From an uncultured Flavobacteriales bacterium (GTDB lineage Bacteria; Bacteroidota; Bacteroidia; Flavobacteriales_D; Crocinitomicaceae), in NCBI GenBank assembly GCA_913059205.1, contig CAJXRM010000003.1:1-64000 (forward strand): a DNA stretch of 64,000 bases. Reading direction: 5' to 3'. The translations under genes were made by a program, and so were the position numbers. The notes beneath the pieces are model-generated. The model saw only the letters and a list, made by a program, of their open reading frames with translations, did no database searches and was not told the DNA's origin. Shown in pieces: positions 1 through 8,126 of the stretch. How positions within the stretch are numbered: the stretch's first letter is position 1; each line of letters begins with the position of its first letter.

Positions 1-48
1 CGAGATTTCTGCCTGTCTCGTGGGCTCGGAGATGTGTATAAGAGACAG
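1..48. other. Untrimmed Illumina Nextera adapter (not genomic)
   Basis: Bases 15-48 are the Nextera transposase read-2 adapter, ending in the mosaic-end AGATGTGTATAAGAGACAG. Bases 1-6 (CGAGAT) are the end of the P7 primer, and 7-14 (TTCTGCCT) match the N703 i7 index as it appears in the primer. This is library-construction sequence left at a contig end. Translated, it gives the artefactual N-terminus MGSEMCIRDR fused to the first gene. Genomic sequence starts at about base 49. Confidence 0.97.
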
Positions 49-49
49 A

Positions 50-562
50 TGCGCGATAGTGATTTTACTTACTTCAGCAAAAATGGCTCTGCCTGTTCAA
101 GATTATAAAGTATCAAATGGCTATTCAGTTAAATTTGAGAGTAAAGATCCTTCAGGAATTTTTGAAGAGTTAAAAGGTGATGTTTCGTTTGACAAGGATA
201 ATTTGTCGGATTCGCGTATGGATTTTGAAATTGATGTTGCGTCAATTAGTATGGGGAACGGAATGAAAAATAAAAAGTCAATGACAGCTGAATGGTTTGA
301 TCAAGCAAAATATCCGAAAATTACATTCGTTTCATCCAAGTTGGAAAAAGGAGACAACGGATATTACGTTCATGGCAATCTTACAATGAAAGGTACAAAA
401 CGCTACCGTAAAATTCCAATTGATATATCAAATACGAGTAATGGCATAAAAATAACTAGTACGTTTTGGGTAGAAAGGTCTTATTATAAAATAGGTAAAT
501 CAGGTGGAGGAGTTCCAGATAAAATGAAACTTACCGTATCAATTCCACTTTCAAAAAAATAA
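50..562 (+). CDS. YceI family protein, 5'-truncated at contig edge
   Basis: This is a periplasmic lipocalin-like YceI domain protein of a type thought to bind isoprenoid-like amphiphiles. Visible motifs are YKVSNGYSVKFESKD near the start, the FDKDNLSDSRMDFEIDVASI block, MTAEWFDQAKYPKITFVSSK, and the HGNLTMKGTKR...PIDI block, all typical of YceI. The first genomic residues (CAIVILLTSA) look like the end of a signal peptide. The true start codon lies beyond the contig end, so the 5' limit given is only the first full genomic codon. Only 3 bp separate it from the next gene, suggesting an operon. The family call is confident; the ligand is unknown. Confidence 0.85.
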   Translation, partial: CAIVILLTSAKMALPVQDYKVSNGYSVKFESKDPSGIFEELKGDVSFDKDNLSDSRMDFEIDVASISMGNGMKNKKSMTAEWFDQAKYPKITFVSSKLEKGDNGYYVHGNLTMKGTKRYRKIPIDISNTSNGIKITSTFWVERSYYKIGKSGGGVPDKMKLTVSIPLSKK

Positions 563-565
563 ATT

Positions 566-961
566 ATGTTTAAAAGAGCACTATTTTTAGGAGTAACAGC
601 AGGAATTCTTTCAGGTCTCGCATCGGCTATTTATGCAGAAGTTTTTTATTGGGCAAATGCATACATGGTTGACTTCTCTTCGTTTGTTGACACTGCTATG
701 TTATTTGGGGCATGTATTTTTGGCTGCGTCTTAGCATCGTTGGGTTTTTGGTTGGCGGATAAATTGATGTCCAAAAATGGAAGAATTGTATTTAATTTTG
801 TTTTCACAATTTTTTCATTTGTGAGTATTTTGGGAGCGTTCTCGGCAACGTTGCCTTTGGATATTGAGTTTCCCGAAATGTTTCCGAGCCTTGTAGTTCC
901 GATGCACTTTTTTCCAGCATTAATTTGGTTCACACTGCAACCATTATTTATTAAATCTTAG
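566..961 (+). CDS. Hypothetical four-helix membrane protein
   Basis: This is a 131-aa protein with four predicted membrane segments: about residues 4-27, 40-64, 74-97 and 107-127. There are short loops and no recognisable catalytic motif. A charged loop (DKLMSKNGR) sits between helices 2 and 3. The gene starts 3 bp after the YceI gene, and its stop abuts the ATG of the next gene, so the three are probably cotranscribed. No family is recognised and no function is assigned; a small transmembrane partner of the YceI protein is only a guess from context. Confidence 0.7.
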   Translation: MFKRALFLGVTAGILSGLASAIYAEVFYWANAYMVDFSSFVDTAMLFGACIFGCVLASLGFWLADKLMSKNGRIVFNFVFTIFSFVSILGAFSATLPLDIEFPEMFPSLVVPMHFFPALIWFTLQPLFIKS

Positions 962-1303
962 ATGAAAATTATTCTCAGCATATTTTGTGTTTCCCTTTTG
1001 ATGTTTTCTTGTAAAAAGGACAAAACGTCTGCGTTCAGTTGTACGGATGAAATTTCTTTTTCTCAACAAGTTGAGCCGTTAATTAATATGAATTGTTCAA
1101 TTAGTGGATGTCACGATGTTACAGCAGAAGGCGGGTATGAGTTTAAAGATCATGCTACAATAAGCGCTGCGGCAGATAAAATTGTATCTGCTATTCAACA
1201 TCAATCTGGTACAACGCCAATGCCAATCGGATCGGATAAATTATCAGATTCAGCTATACGAATCGTTGTTTGTTGGAATTCGGGCGGGAAACTTGACAAT
1301 TGA
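962..1303 (+). CDS. Lipoprotein with CX4CH heme-like motif
   Basis: This is a 113-aa lipoprotein. Its signal peptide ends in the lipobox LMFSC, with Cys at about residue 17 followed by KKDK, the pattern common in Bacteroidota surface lipoproteins. The mature part carries SFSQQVEPLINMNCSISGCH, in which C-S-I-S-G-C-H is a CX4CH motif. That variant of the cytochrome c heme-attachment site is seen in many Bacteroidota cytochrome-like proteins. A conserved MP (TTPMP) downstream could supply the distal Met ligand. The ATG directly follows the upstream stop. Heme binding is inferred from the motif only. Confidence 0.7.
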   Translation: MKIILSIFCVSLLMFSCKKDKTSAFSCTDEISFSQQVEPLINMNCSISGCHDVTAEGGYEFKDHATISAAADKIVSAIQHQSGTTPMPIGSDKLSDSAIRIVVCWNSGGKLDN

Positions 1304-1313
1304 TTTGGCTCTG

Positions 1314-2189
1314 TTGAAAAGCAATTTTTTATATATCATTTTTTTTATTGTTTTTGGGTTTGTCATTGTTTCGGCCCAGAAATCAAATAACGGTGTTTTT
1401 TCTGATGTTAAAATTACTGAAGTTCACAAAAATTCCGCTGGTTCGCCAGTAGCTAAAACAGGAGCACCAGGTGACGGGACGTGCGTTCAATGTCATGCCG
1501 GAAGTGTTTTGGCTGGAGATGCTCAGAATATATTAAAAGTATTTGAAGCAGGCAATGAGGTGAGTGCCTACATGCCGGGCGTAACATATCAGGTTTCCTT
1601 GTCATTGGCAACTGGAAATGTGAAAGAAGGATTTGGTTCAACAGCACTTTTGTCAAATAATACTGCAGCAGGATTAGTGCCAGGAACGGGTTTAGTTGGC
1701 ACGCAAGTTTCAACTTCAGGTGGCCGAGATTATGTGACTCATCGAGTAGGTAGCTCGAATGAAGGAAACGTTTCATGGGATTGGGATTGGACTGCTCCAG
1801 ATACCGAATCAGGTCCCGTAACCTTTTATGTTGCATCAAATAAAGCCAATGGAAACAACGCTAGTTCGGGAGATCAAATTTTTGTTTCACAACACGTAAT
1901 ACAAAGTGTTTTGGGTGTTGAAGAAAAATTAATTGAATTGCAATTTAGCACTGGATATTCCTCTTCGGACAATTTATTAAGTATTCGCTTCGCGGCATTG
2001 ACGAACGAAAGCGCATTTATTAACTTGGTTGATTTAGCTGGAAAGAGTGTTTTTTCAAAGCCATTGGGAAATTCAAATATTGGAATGAACGAACATTCAA
2101 TACAGTTGAATAAAAGTTTACATCACGGGACGTATATCGTTCAGTTATTCGTTGGGAACAAAGTCCGGACGAAAAAGATTGCACTTTAA
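1314..2189 (+). CDS. Secreted choice-of-anchor V / Reeler-like protein with CXXCH and T9SS tail
   Basis: This is a 291-aa exported protein. The signal peptide is KSNFLYIIFFIVFGFVIVSA, followed by a domain with GAPGDGTCVQCHAG (CXXCH) and GVTYQVSLSLA...HVIQSVL, the layout of choice-of-anchor V (Reeler-like) proteins of Bacteroidota. The last ~75 residues resemble a T9SS sorting domain, ending GTYIVQLFVGNKVRTKKIAL. No in-frame ATG precedes the signal peptide. TTG at 1314, 10 bp after the upstream stop, gives the best signal peptide; TTG 1305 is the alternative. The neighbouring upstream gene also has a heme-like motif, so the two may act together. Confidence 0.72.
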   Translation: MKSNFLYIIFFIVFGFVIVSAQKSNNGVFSDVKITEVHKNSAGSPVAKTGAPGDGTCVQCHAGSVLAGDAQNILKVFEAGNEVSAYMPGVTYQVSLSLATGNVKEGFGSTALLSNNTAAGLVPGTGLVGTQVSTSGGRDYVTHRVGSSNEGNVSWDWDWTAPDTESGPVTFYVASNKANGNNASSGDQIFVSQHVIQSVLGVEEKLIELQFSTGYSSSDNLLSIRFAALTNESAFINLVDLAGKSVFSKPLGNSNIGMNEHSIQLNKSLHHGTYIVQLFVGNKVRTKKIAL

Positions 2190-2752
2190 TAAAGCCGTTT
2201 TTCCACAATTTTCTTTACTTTTTTATACAATTGATGTGGCAAATAGGTGCGCCATTCTATCATGTCCATATCACCTCTAAGAATGAAATATTGGTCTATA
2301 CCGGCTTGATTCATCTCAGATGTAACGTGTTCATGAAAATTAATCAGTGCCACCCATCCATCTTCAATATCATCAATCCATTCTTCATAGTAACAATCGT
2401 CCGAAGAATGAAAATTCAAAACATTTTCGCCAATTAATATAAACTTAGTGATGTCCATTTTTGTTAGCTCATCTACAATATCCCGTTTCAATGTCATGAT
2501 ATCGTTTTCAATTGCATCGTTCCATTCACCAATCATTTCAATTACGCAGTACGATTGTTCGTAATCAACGTAAATAATCTTAATAAATAAAGTCTCAGAA
2601 CCAATTGAATCCCATTGCGGATGTATTAAAAAATTATACACGCGATTTTCGAATTCGAATTCACTGTATTCCCTGCCATAAAATGGTGAAGCGTCGTCTT
2701 CAGAGGCAATATATAGGTTACGCCAATGATAATATGGTTCTACTGCATGCAT
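2186..2752 (-). CDS. Conserved Bacteroidota hypothetical protein
   Basis: This is a 188-aa acidic cytoplasmic protein with no signal peptide or membrane segment. It begins MHAVEPYYHWRNLYIASEDD and contains aromatic/acidic-rich blocks (SPFYGREYSEFEFEN, NFLIHPQWDSIGS, SDDCYYEEWIDDIEDGW). I recognise this as a widely conserved but uncharacterised Flavobacteriia/Bacteroidota family. The start at 2752 follows that family pattern; an in-frame ATG seven codons upstream (2773) is possible. It is convergent with the preceding gene, and the stops overlap by a few bases. Function unknown. Confidence 0.75.
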   Translation of the reverse strand: MHAVEPYYHWRNLYIASEDDASPFYGREYSEFEFENRVYNFLIHPQWDSIGSETLFIKIIYVDYEQSYCVIEMIGEWNDAIENDIMTLKRDIVDELTKMDITKFILIGENVLNFHSSDDCYYEEWIDDIEDGWVALINFHEHVTSEMNQAGIDQYFILRGDMDMIEWRTYLPHQLYKKVKKIVEKRLY

Positions 2753-2842
2753 AATGCAAATGTATGTATTCAATAAAAAATAAATGGCATAATAAATGCA
2801 TGAATTTTATCGTTAATTTTGAACCAATAATACATCCCAATT

Positions 2843-4297
2843 ATGAAAAAATTCAACTCAATTTTAAAGATTACTGCTTTAGCGTTATTAACTGTTTTTT
2901 TAACGGCCTGTGGAAGCTCGAATTCTGGCACTGCTAAAGATGCGATTTCATCTTTTTTAGGACAAAACGAGAATGTTATGGCTTTTGGAAATGCTGACTT
3001 GAAAAGCGTTCTATCCAAAGCAGATTATAAAAATATTCCAAAACTAGGAAAGTTGTTGGGTTCAGAATTTGAAATTTTGGAAAAGGTTATTGACTTCAGT
3101 TCTCCGATGTATTACGCAATTGAGGGACCGTTGGACAGTAACGGTAATCCAGAAGCCACTTATGCATTCATCACTATAAAGGACAATGAAAAATTTATCG
3201 ATGAATTAACTTCACGAGGTTTTGATGTGAATAAAACGGGAGATTTAAGCTATAGTGAGGATGGGGATTTTGCAATAGGAATGAAGAATAACATTGCAAT
3301 TGTAGTCATTCAAAAGAAAGAGTTCAATGCCGAAAAGCTGATGGTTGACACGTTTGAAAAATCAGAAGGTGATTTATGTGGTGGGAAAACAGATGAGATA
3401 TTAGCACAAACGGGTGATTTTGTTTTCGGAATGAATGTAGCTTCAGTCTATTCTAGCTCTAATACTGAACTGGAAAAATTAAGCGCCGAAAAGAAAAAAA
3501 GCTTAAAAGAGTTGGTTAAAGATTCGTACATCCAAACAGTCGTAAAGTTTGAAGATGGCGCTGCTATTATTGAAACAAAGAATCATTTTTCGGATGCACT
3601 TAAAGCCAAAATGTTTTTTAATAGTGACACGAAAGCTCCGGTTCTAAGAAAATTAGGGAAAGGAAATGCTCGTGTTGGTCTATCTACAAACATTGATATG
3701 AAAAAATTACAAGCCTTAATGGATGAATATTCACCAGGTGCAATAAGTGATTTGTTGGGAACTTTAGGTCGCGATGCTCAAATGGCACTAATGTTTACAG
3801 GTAGTGATTTATCAAAAGTGTTTACTGGAGAACTGGGAGTTGTAATGTTAGGTGATTTAGGTGCAAACGGTTCAATGATTCCTGCATTTAATGTGTTTTT
3901 AGGTTTGGAGAAACAAGGGAAAGAATTGGGCGAAATGGCGGCAGGAATGGTGCCAAGCGTCGCAGAATCTAAAGTTGATTCAGATGGGTTTAAAATCTAC
4001 AGTAGTGCGGAGTATGCTTCCAATAACGGAGGATTGAAACTTCCAACTGGCTGTGAAAATTTTGGTAAATCAGGAATAAACGCTTTTGTTAATTTGGATG
4101 GTGTAAACTTCGATGATTTTGACTTAGAAGGAGGAGCAAATGTTATTCGGGTTATTAAATACATCACATTTGAATACAATAATGAGGGTGGAAAAATTTA
4201 CATTAAAGCAAAGGAAGGTAAAGAGAACATTTTGAAGCAAGCCATGAAAGTAATGGTGAAAGAATTGGAATCTGAGATCAACAACATGGCGATATAA
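2843..4297 (+). CDS. DUF4836-like lipoprotein
   Basis: This is a 484-aa lipoprotein with signal peptide and lipobox LTAC (Cys about 23) followed by GSSNSG. The body resembles the DUF4836 family of large Bacteroidota lipoproteins: an N-terminal block describing 'PMYYAIEGP...ATYAFITIKDNEKFIDEL', alternating strands, and repeated short segments such as GELGVVMLGDLG. It is expected at the outer or inner membrane facing the periplasm. No enzymatic motif is visible. It is followed after 2 bp by msrB, so the two are likely cotranscribed. Function unknown; the family assignment is from recall of sequence style, hence moderate confidence. Confidence 0.65.
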   Translation: MKKFNSILKITALALLTVFLTACGSSNSGTAKDAISSFLGQNENVMAFGNADLKSVLSKADYKNIPKLGKLLGSEFEILEKVIDFSSPMYYAIEGPLDSNGNPEATYAFITIKDNEKFIDELTSRGFDVNKTGDLSYSEDGDFAIGMKNNIAIVVIQKKEFNAEKLMVDTFEKSEGDLCGGKTDEILAQTGDFVFGMNVASVYSSSNTELEKLSAEKKKSLKELVKDSYIQTVVKFEDGAAIIETKNHFSDALKAKMFFNSDTKAPVLRKLGKGNARVGLSTNIDMKKLQALMDEYSPGAISDLLGTLGRDAQMALMFTGSDLSKVFTGELGVVMLGDLGANGSMIPAFNVFLGLEKQGKELGEMAAGMVPSVAESKVDSDGFKIYSSAEYASNNGGLKLPTGCENFGKSGINAFVNLDGVNFDDFDLEGGANVIRVIKYITFEYNNEGGKIYIKAKEGKENILKQAMKVMVKELESEINNMAI

Positions 4298-4299
4298 CA

Positions 4300-4659
4300 A
4301 TGGATAAGCGAAACGAACTAACCGAGGAAGAAAAGAGAGTTATTTTATATAAGGGCACAGAAGCTCCTTTTCGTGGAGAATACACAGATCATTTCGAAAA
4401 AGGACATTACGTGTGTAGACAATGTGAAGCACCTCTTTATCGCTCTGAATCGAAATTTCATTCTTCTTGTGGTTGGCCATCTTTCGACGATGAAATTGAA
4501 GGCGCTGTAAAGCGTGTATTAGATGCGGATGGAAGACGTGTAGAAATTGTTTGCGCGAACTGTGAAGGGCATCTGGGTCATGTGTTTGAAGGCGAACAAT
4601 TCACTCCAAAAAACACGAGACATTGTGTGAACTCGATTTCAATGAAATTTGTCGGTTAA
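4300..4659 (+). CDS. msrB: Peptide-methionine (R)-S-oxide reductase
   Basis: It reduces R-methionine sulfoxide in proteins. The 119-aa protein is a complete MsrB domain: zinc-site pairs C39/C42 and C85/C88, the SSCGWPSF signature (C57, a possible resolving Cys), GHLGHVF at about 90-96, and the catalytic block RHCVNSISM with nucleophile C109. There is no signal peptide, so it is cytoplasmic. It starts 2 bp after the DUF4836-like lipoprotein gene, suggesting one operon. No fused MsrA is present. Confidence 0.95.
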   Translation: MDKRNELTEEEKRVILYKGTEAPFRGEYTDHFEKGHYVCRQCEAPLYRSESKFHSSCGWPSFDDEIEGAVKRVLDADGRRVEIVCANCEGHLGHVFEGEQFTPKNTRHCVNSISMKFVG

Positions 4660-4745
4660 GGTCAAAGACATTGTTTGTGTTTCAAAGAAAACTTGAATCG
4701 TTCAAAAGAAAAGCTTAGTTATTCTAATTACGCAGTTTACAACAA

Positions 4746-5696
4746 TTACTCTGCACACTTTAATACGTAATCGCTATCCGCATGTACTTTGTCGTGTAGA
4801 ATTAATTGAGATGCAAGTGCTAATTGAGAATAGTTTTGAGAATTATTACCAAAAGATGCAGCGGTATTCTGCCACATTTCCTTAATGATTTCCATACTTC
4901 CTGTTTGAGGTGCAATTTTGTCAATTACGGCACTAACATTTCCTGCTCCAGCGTGATAAACGTGCAAGACAAATAGTCTAAACCAAATATCATCTTCCTT
5001 GTATTTCAGTCCACGATTATCCAATATACGTTTTGCTTCGGGAATGCAAACTCTTGAAATTAATCGAGATGCTCCGTATGCGCTTCTGTAAAAGTCTTCA
5101 CGTTCATCTGTATATTTATTTACAGTTAAACCTTGAGCTCTAGCAACTGCAGGCATTAATTGAAATGGGCCATATGCTCCTGCTCGTGATTTTTTTAATT
5201 GACCTGGACTTTCAATTAATAATATGGCCTGAGCGTACCACGGATCAACATCGTAACTTTCGAATGCTTCAACGCCATCAGATAAGCTGTTGTAAACGAC
5301 ATCAAACTTGTAAAAATCATTTTTCCCCGAGGTAACAAATATACGTGCATCACTTGTCAATCCGTAACTAGCTCGAATACTATCTCTATAATTGTTTTTT
5401 TCAAGGTCTGATTGCGCATTCCAATCACGTAAACTCATTTTCGCAACAATTACTCTGGACTCAGCAATATTCACAAGACAAGAGTCTGGCGCTAAAGTCA
5501 TAATCTGTTTCCAAAATTTAGGTTGTGGTAATTCTGCCCAACCTTCCGAAATGATATCATGCGCACTTAATATCGTGTTTTGCACATCGCCTTTTTTGAC
5601 TTCAATTTTTTCCTCGTCCCATGAATTAAATGGTTGAGAATAAGATATTGAGGTTAAAAATAATAGACTTAATAGACTTAGCGTTTTTTGCATCAC
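4746..5696 (-). CDS. Exported lytic transglycosylase (SLT domain)
   Basis: It is predicted to cleave the glycan strands of peptidoglycan in the periplasm. The 316-aa protein has signal peptide LSLLSLLFLTSISYSQ. Its lysozyme-like SLT domain starts near residue 145, with DPWYAQAILLIESPGQ (catalytic Glu E162), AGAYGPFQLMPAVARAQGL (GxxGPFQLMP), and REDFYRSAYGASRLI. A YHAGAGNV block follows, corresponding to the NAG-binding A-Y-N-A-G region. The N-terminal 130 residues are not assigned. Two adjacent Met codons could start it. It is monocistronic between msrB and yidD, on the opposite strand. Confidence 0.85.
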   Translation of the reverse strand: MMQKTLSLLSLLFLTSISYSQPFNSWDEEKIEVKKGDVQNTILSAHDIISEGWAELPQPKFWKQIMTLAPDSCLVNIAESRVIVAKMSLRDWNAQSDLEKNNYRDSIRASYGLTSDARIFVTSGKNDFYKFDVVYNSLSDGVEAFESYDVDPWYAQAILLIESPGQLKKSRAGAYGPFQLMPAVARAQGLTVNKYTDEREDFYRSAYGASRLISRVCIPEAKRILDNRGLKYKEDDIWFRLFVLHVYHAGAGNVSAVIDKIAPQTGSMEIIKEMWQNTAASFGNNSQNYSQLALASQLILHDKVHADSDYVLKCAE

Positions 5697-5808
5697 AGTT
5701 TAATTTAGAGAGGGTTCTTGCTAAACTAACGATATTTTAGGCTAGTTCGTTACACTTTTAGACGAACAATTCACAACAAATAGTTAAAAAACGATATTTT
5801 TACGACAA

Positions 5809-6039
5809 ATGAACCTGATAAAACAGATTATTGGCTTTCCATTCATCATTTTGGTGAAAATTTATCAATGGATTATAAGCCCAATTTTTCCGCAAACGTG
5901 CAGATACACACCAACTTGCTCGACTTATATGATTGAAGCAATAAACAAACGCGGACCATTTGTCGGAATTTATTTAGGAGTGAAACGAATTATTCGTTGT
6001 AATCCTTGGGGTGGACATGGACATGATCCGGTTCCTTAG
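5809..6039 (+). CDS. yidD: Membrane protein insertion efficiency factor YidD
   Basis: This is a small (76-aa) membrane-associated factor that assists YidC/Sec-dependent insertion. The family signature is complete: an N-terminal amphipathic helix, YQWIISPIFPQTCRYTPTCS with its paired Cys residues, YMIEAINKRGPF, and RIIRCNPWGGHGHDPVP at the C-terminus. Length is normal for the family. Unusually, it is separated from rnpA and yidC. Its stop overlaps the stop of the convergent glycosyltransferase gene by 4 bp. Confidence 0.95.
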   Translation: MNLIKQIIGFPFIILVKIYQWIISPIFPQTCRYTPTCSTYMIEAINKRGPFVGIYLGVKRIIRCNPWGGHGHDPVP

Positions 6040-7901
6040 TTTTGTGTGCGTAGTTCTTTTATCGAGTGGAAAAATACCAATCCGTAACCAAACGCTAACA
6101 TCAAGTGGAAAGGAACCATTCCTAAATCGCCATAAATTGCTCTATTAACGGCAGTGAATAAGAACAGAACAAAAAGAATACCTTCTCCAATATTGATAAT
6201 TGAAAGGCTTTTCTTATCATATTTATTCCCTTTGAATTCACTCTTAACGTTAATGTTGAATTTTGGTGTTCGAACGAACGAACTTTTGATTCCCAAATAT
6301 CCTTCTAATACTGCAACAGTGTTGTTTAAAGCTAATCCCATAGAAACCATTAGGAAAGTGAAAAAGCGAACTACGAATTTGAAGAAAGATTTTAGTGTAT
6401 TTTCAGTTCTATCTCTGTACGAATTCCAATAGTAGTACATTAGAAATATCGTACTTATCAAGAAAATAACACCATATTGAATCACATAATTTAAATCAGA
6501 GAAACTATCCTTGATATGTAAAATAGGTAAGCTCAATAAAGAGATCATCAAGATGAAAATAAATACTGAAGAATTAAAAAGGTGAGACATCGCATGAATA
6601 CGGTCTCCAAACTTTACACCTTTAGTTCGTATAATGCGTTTTCGCATTTTAATGAAGCATTCCGCACCGCCTTTCATCCATCTGTGCTGTTGACTTTTTA
6701 AAGCCGACATTGTAATTGGTAACTCAGCCGGAGCAATAACATCTTCCAAATATTGGAAACGCCAACCTTTCAATTGAGCACGGTAACTTAGATCTAAATC
6801 TTCTGTAAGAGTGTCATGCTCCCAACCACCTGCGTCTTCTATACATGTTTTTCTCCAAATTCCTCCTGTTCCATTAAAATTAATGAAATGACCAGATGCC
6901 GTTCGTCCACCTTGCTCAATAGCGAAGTGACCGTTCAACCCAAAAGCTTGTAATTCTGTTAATAGAGAGTAATCTTTATTTATATGTCCCCAACGTGTCT
7001 GAACGACTCCAACATTATCGTCTTGGAAATAAGGCATTGTTCGAATTAAGAAATCACTTTCTGGAACGAAATCTGCATCAAAAATGGCGATAAAATCACC
7101 TTCAACTTGATCCATTGCTGCGTCTAGAGCTCCAGCCTTGTATCCAGTTCTATCCGTTCTATGAACGTGCTGAATATTAATTCCTCTCGCTGCAATTTCA
7201 GCTACCTTTTTAGCAATTACATCTTTGGTTTCATCCGTTGAATCATCCAATACTTGAATTTGTAACTTATCTTTTGGGTAATCAAATTGTGCGGCTTGTT
7301 CAATAATTCTATCAGCAACGTATAACTCGTTAAACATCGGTAATTGAACAGTTACTTTTGGTGTTGTTTCCGCGTTGTAGATCGGTTTAACATCAGGTTG
7401 TGTTTTCTGTTTTCGTTTGTTTTTTACATAAGCTACAGCCAACGATAATTGCAAAATACTGTAGAATAACACCAAAACTAAACAAGCAAAATAGATGGCT
7501 AGAATAATTTTACTCATCAAATGCGACCAATAATGTTCCTTTCCAAAAGCGTCTCCCCAGTTCATCATCCATGAGACTTTAAGACTAACCGCGAAATCTA
7601 AGTTTGGTTTATGCGTTTCCGTTGCTTCAAAATTAAAAGGAGCTTTGATGTAATCACGGTCAGTGATAACTAGCTGATATTTACCAACAGGTAACTGCTT
7701 AAATGAAAATTTTCCTTCATCGTTGGTTTCAGTTACATATTTTTTATGAGTTCCGAGATGCTCAACTGTAAGTTCCAATTCTTCAACTGCTCGTTCTGTT
7801 CTTTCATCAATGATTGTTCCTCCAAAAGTTTGAACTTGTGCACTGCTTAAAAGCGTTGTAAACAAAAGGAAAAATGAGAATAAAAACTTAAGATTGGTCA
7901 T
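6036..7901 (-). CDS. GT2 cellulose-synthase-like glycosyltransferase with N-terminal carboxypeptidase-regulatory domain
   Basis: This is a 621-aa processive-type family 2 glycosyltransferase. After signal peptide MTNLKFLFSFFLLFTTLLSSAQ comes a carboxypeptidase-regulatory/CnaB-like beta domain (about 24-110), then a membrane segment near 130-160. The cytoplasmic GT-A domain follows with D219/D220 (DDSTDET), the DxD motif F-D275-A-D277, TED (E367-D368) and QQHRW (Q404-W408). Several C-terminal membrane helices complete it. It resembles Bacteroidota cellulose-synthase-like / poly-hexose enzymes. The start is set at 7901 because the signal peptide begins there. The fused extracytoplasmic domain is an unusual addition. 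Product polysaccharide unknown. Confidence 0.85.
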   Translation of the reverse strand: MTNLKFLFSFFLLFTTLLSSAQVQTFGGTIIDERTERAVEELELTVEHLGTHKKYVTETNDEGKFSFKQLPVGKYQLVITDRDYIKAPFNFEATETHKPNLDFAVSLKVSWMMNWGDAFGKEHYWSHLMSKIILAIYFACLVLVLFYSILQLSLAVAYVKNKRKQKTQPDVKPIYNAETTPKVTVQLPMFNELYVADRIIEQAAQFDYPKDKLQIQVLDDSTDETKDVIAKKVAEIAARGINIQHVHRTDRTGYKAGALDAAMDQVEGDFIAIFDADFVPESDFLIRTMPYFQDDNVGVVQTRWGHINKDYSLLTELQAFGLNGHFAIEQGGRTASGHFINFNGTGGIWRKTCIEDAGGWEHDTLTEDLDLSYRAQLKGWRFQYLEDVIAPAELPITMSALKSQQHRWMKGGAECFIKMRKRIIRTKGVKFGDRIHAMSHLFNSSVFIFILMISLLSLPILHIKDSFSDLNYVIQYGVIFLISTIFLMYYYWNSYRDRTENTLKSFFKFVVRFFTFLMVSMGLALNNTVAVLEGYLGIKSSFVRTPKFNINVKSEFKGNKYDKKSLSIINIGEGILFVLFLFTAVNRAIYGDLGMVPFHLMLAFGYGLVFFHSIKELRTQN

Positions 7902-8075
7902 AGTTGAACGATTAAAAGTCAAAATTAGTAGTGATTCAGTTTCTTCCAAAACACTTTTAATCGGCAAATATAATCTTTATTCCTGCAAATAGTATGATCG
8001 ATGTTAATTTTCAACTCATAAATCAGGTTAACCGTTTTAGGAGATAAATGAACCAAATTCATTTTTAATTTCCAT

Positions 8076-8105
8076 AAAAAAGGTCTGTTCAAAATGAACA
8101 GACCT
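8076..8105 (-). terminator. Rho-independent terminator downstream of accA
   Basis: There is a perfect 11-bp inverted repeat, aGGTCTGTTCA / TGAACAGACCt (8081-8091 with 8095-8105), with a 3-nt loop. On the minus strand it is followed by a run of T (the A-run at 8076-8081). It lies 22 bp past the accA stop. A-runs on both sides could let it work in both directions. Confidence 0.85.
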
Positions 8106-8126
8106 CTAAAAAAAATCAGTTGAATT

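Noticed and set aside
20-49. GTG start at base 20 giving a longer YceI protein
   Set aside because: The first 48 bases are a Nextera adapter, so the residues MGSEMCIRDR are artefactual.
1182-1313. Upstream extension of the Reeler-like gene to TTG 1182
   Set aside because: It would overlap the upstream lipoprotein gene by 120 bp and bury the signal peptide internally.
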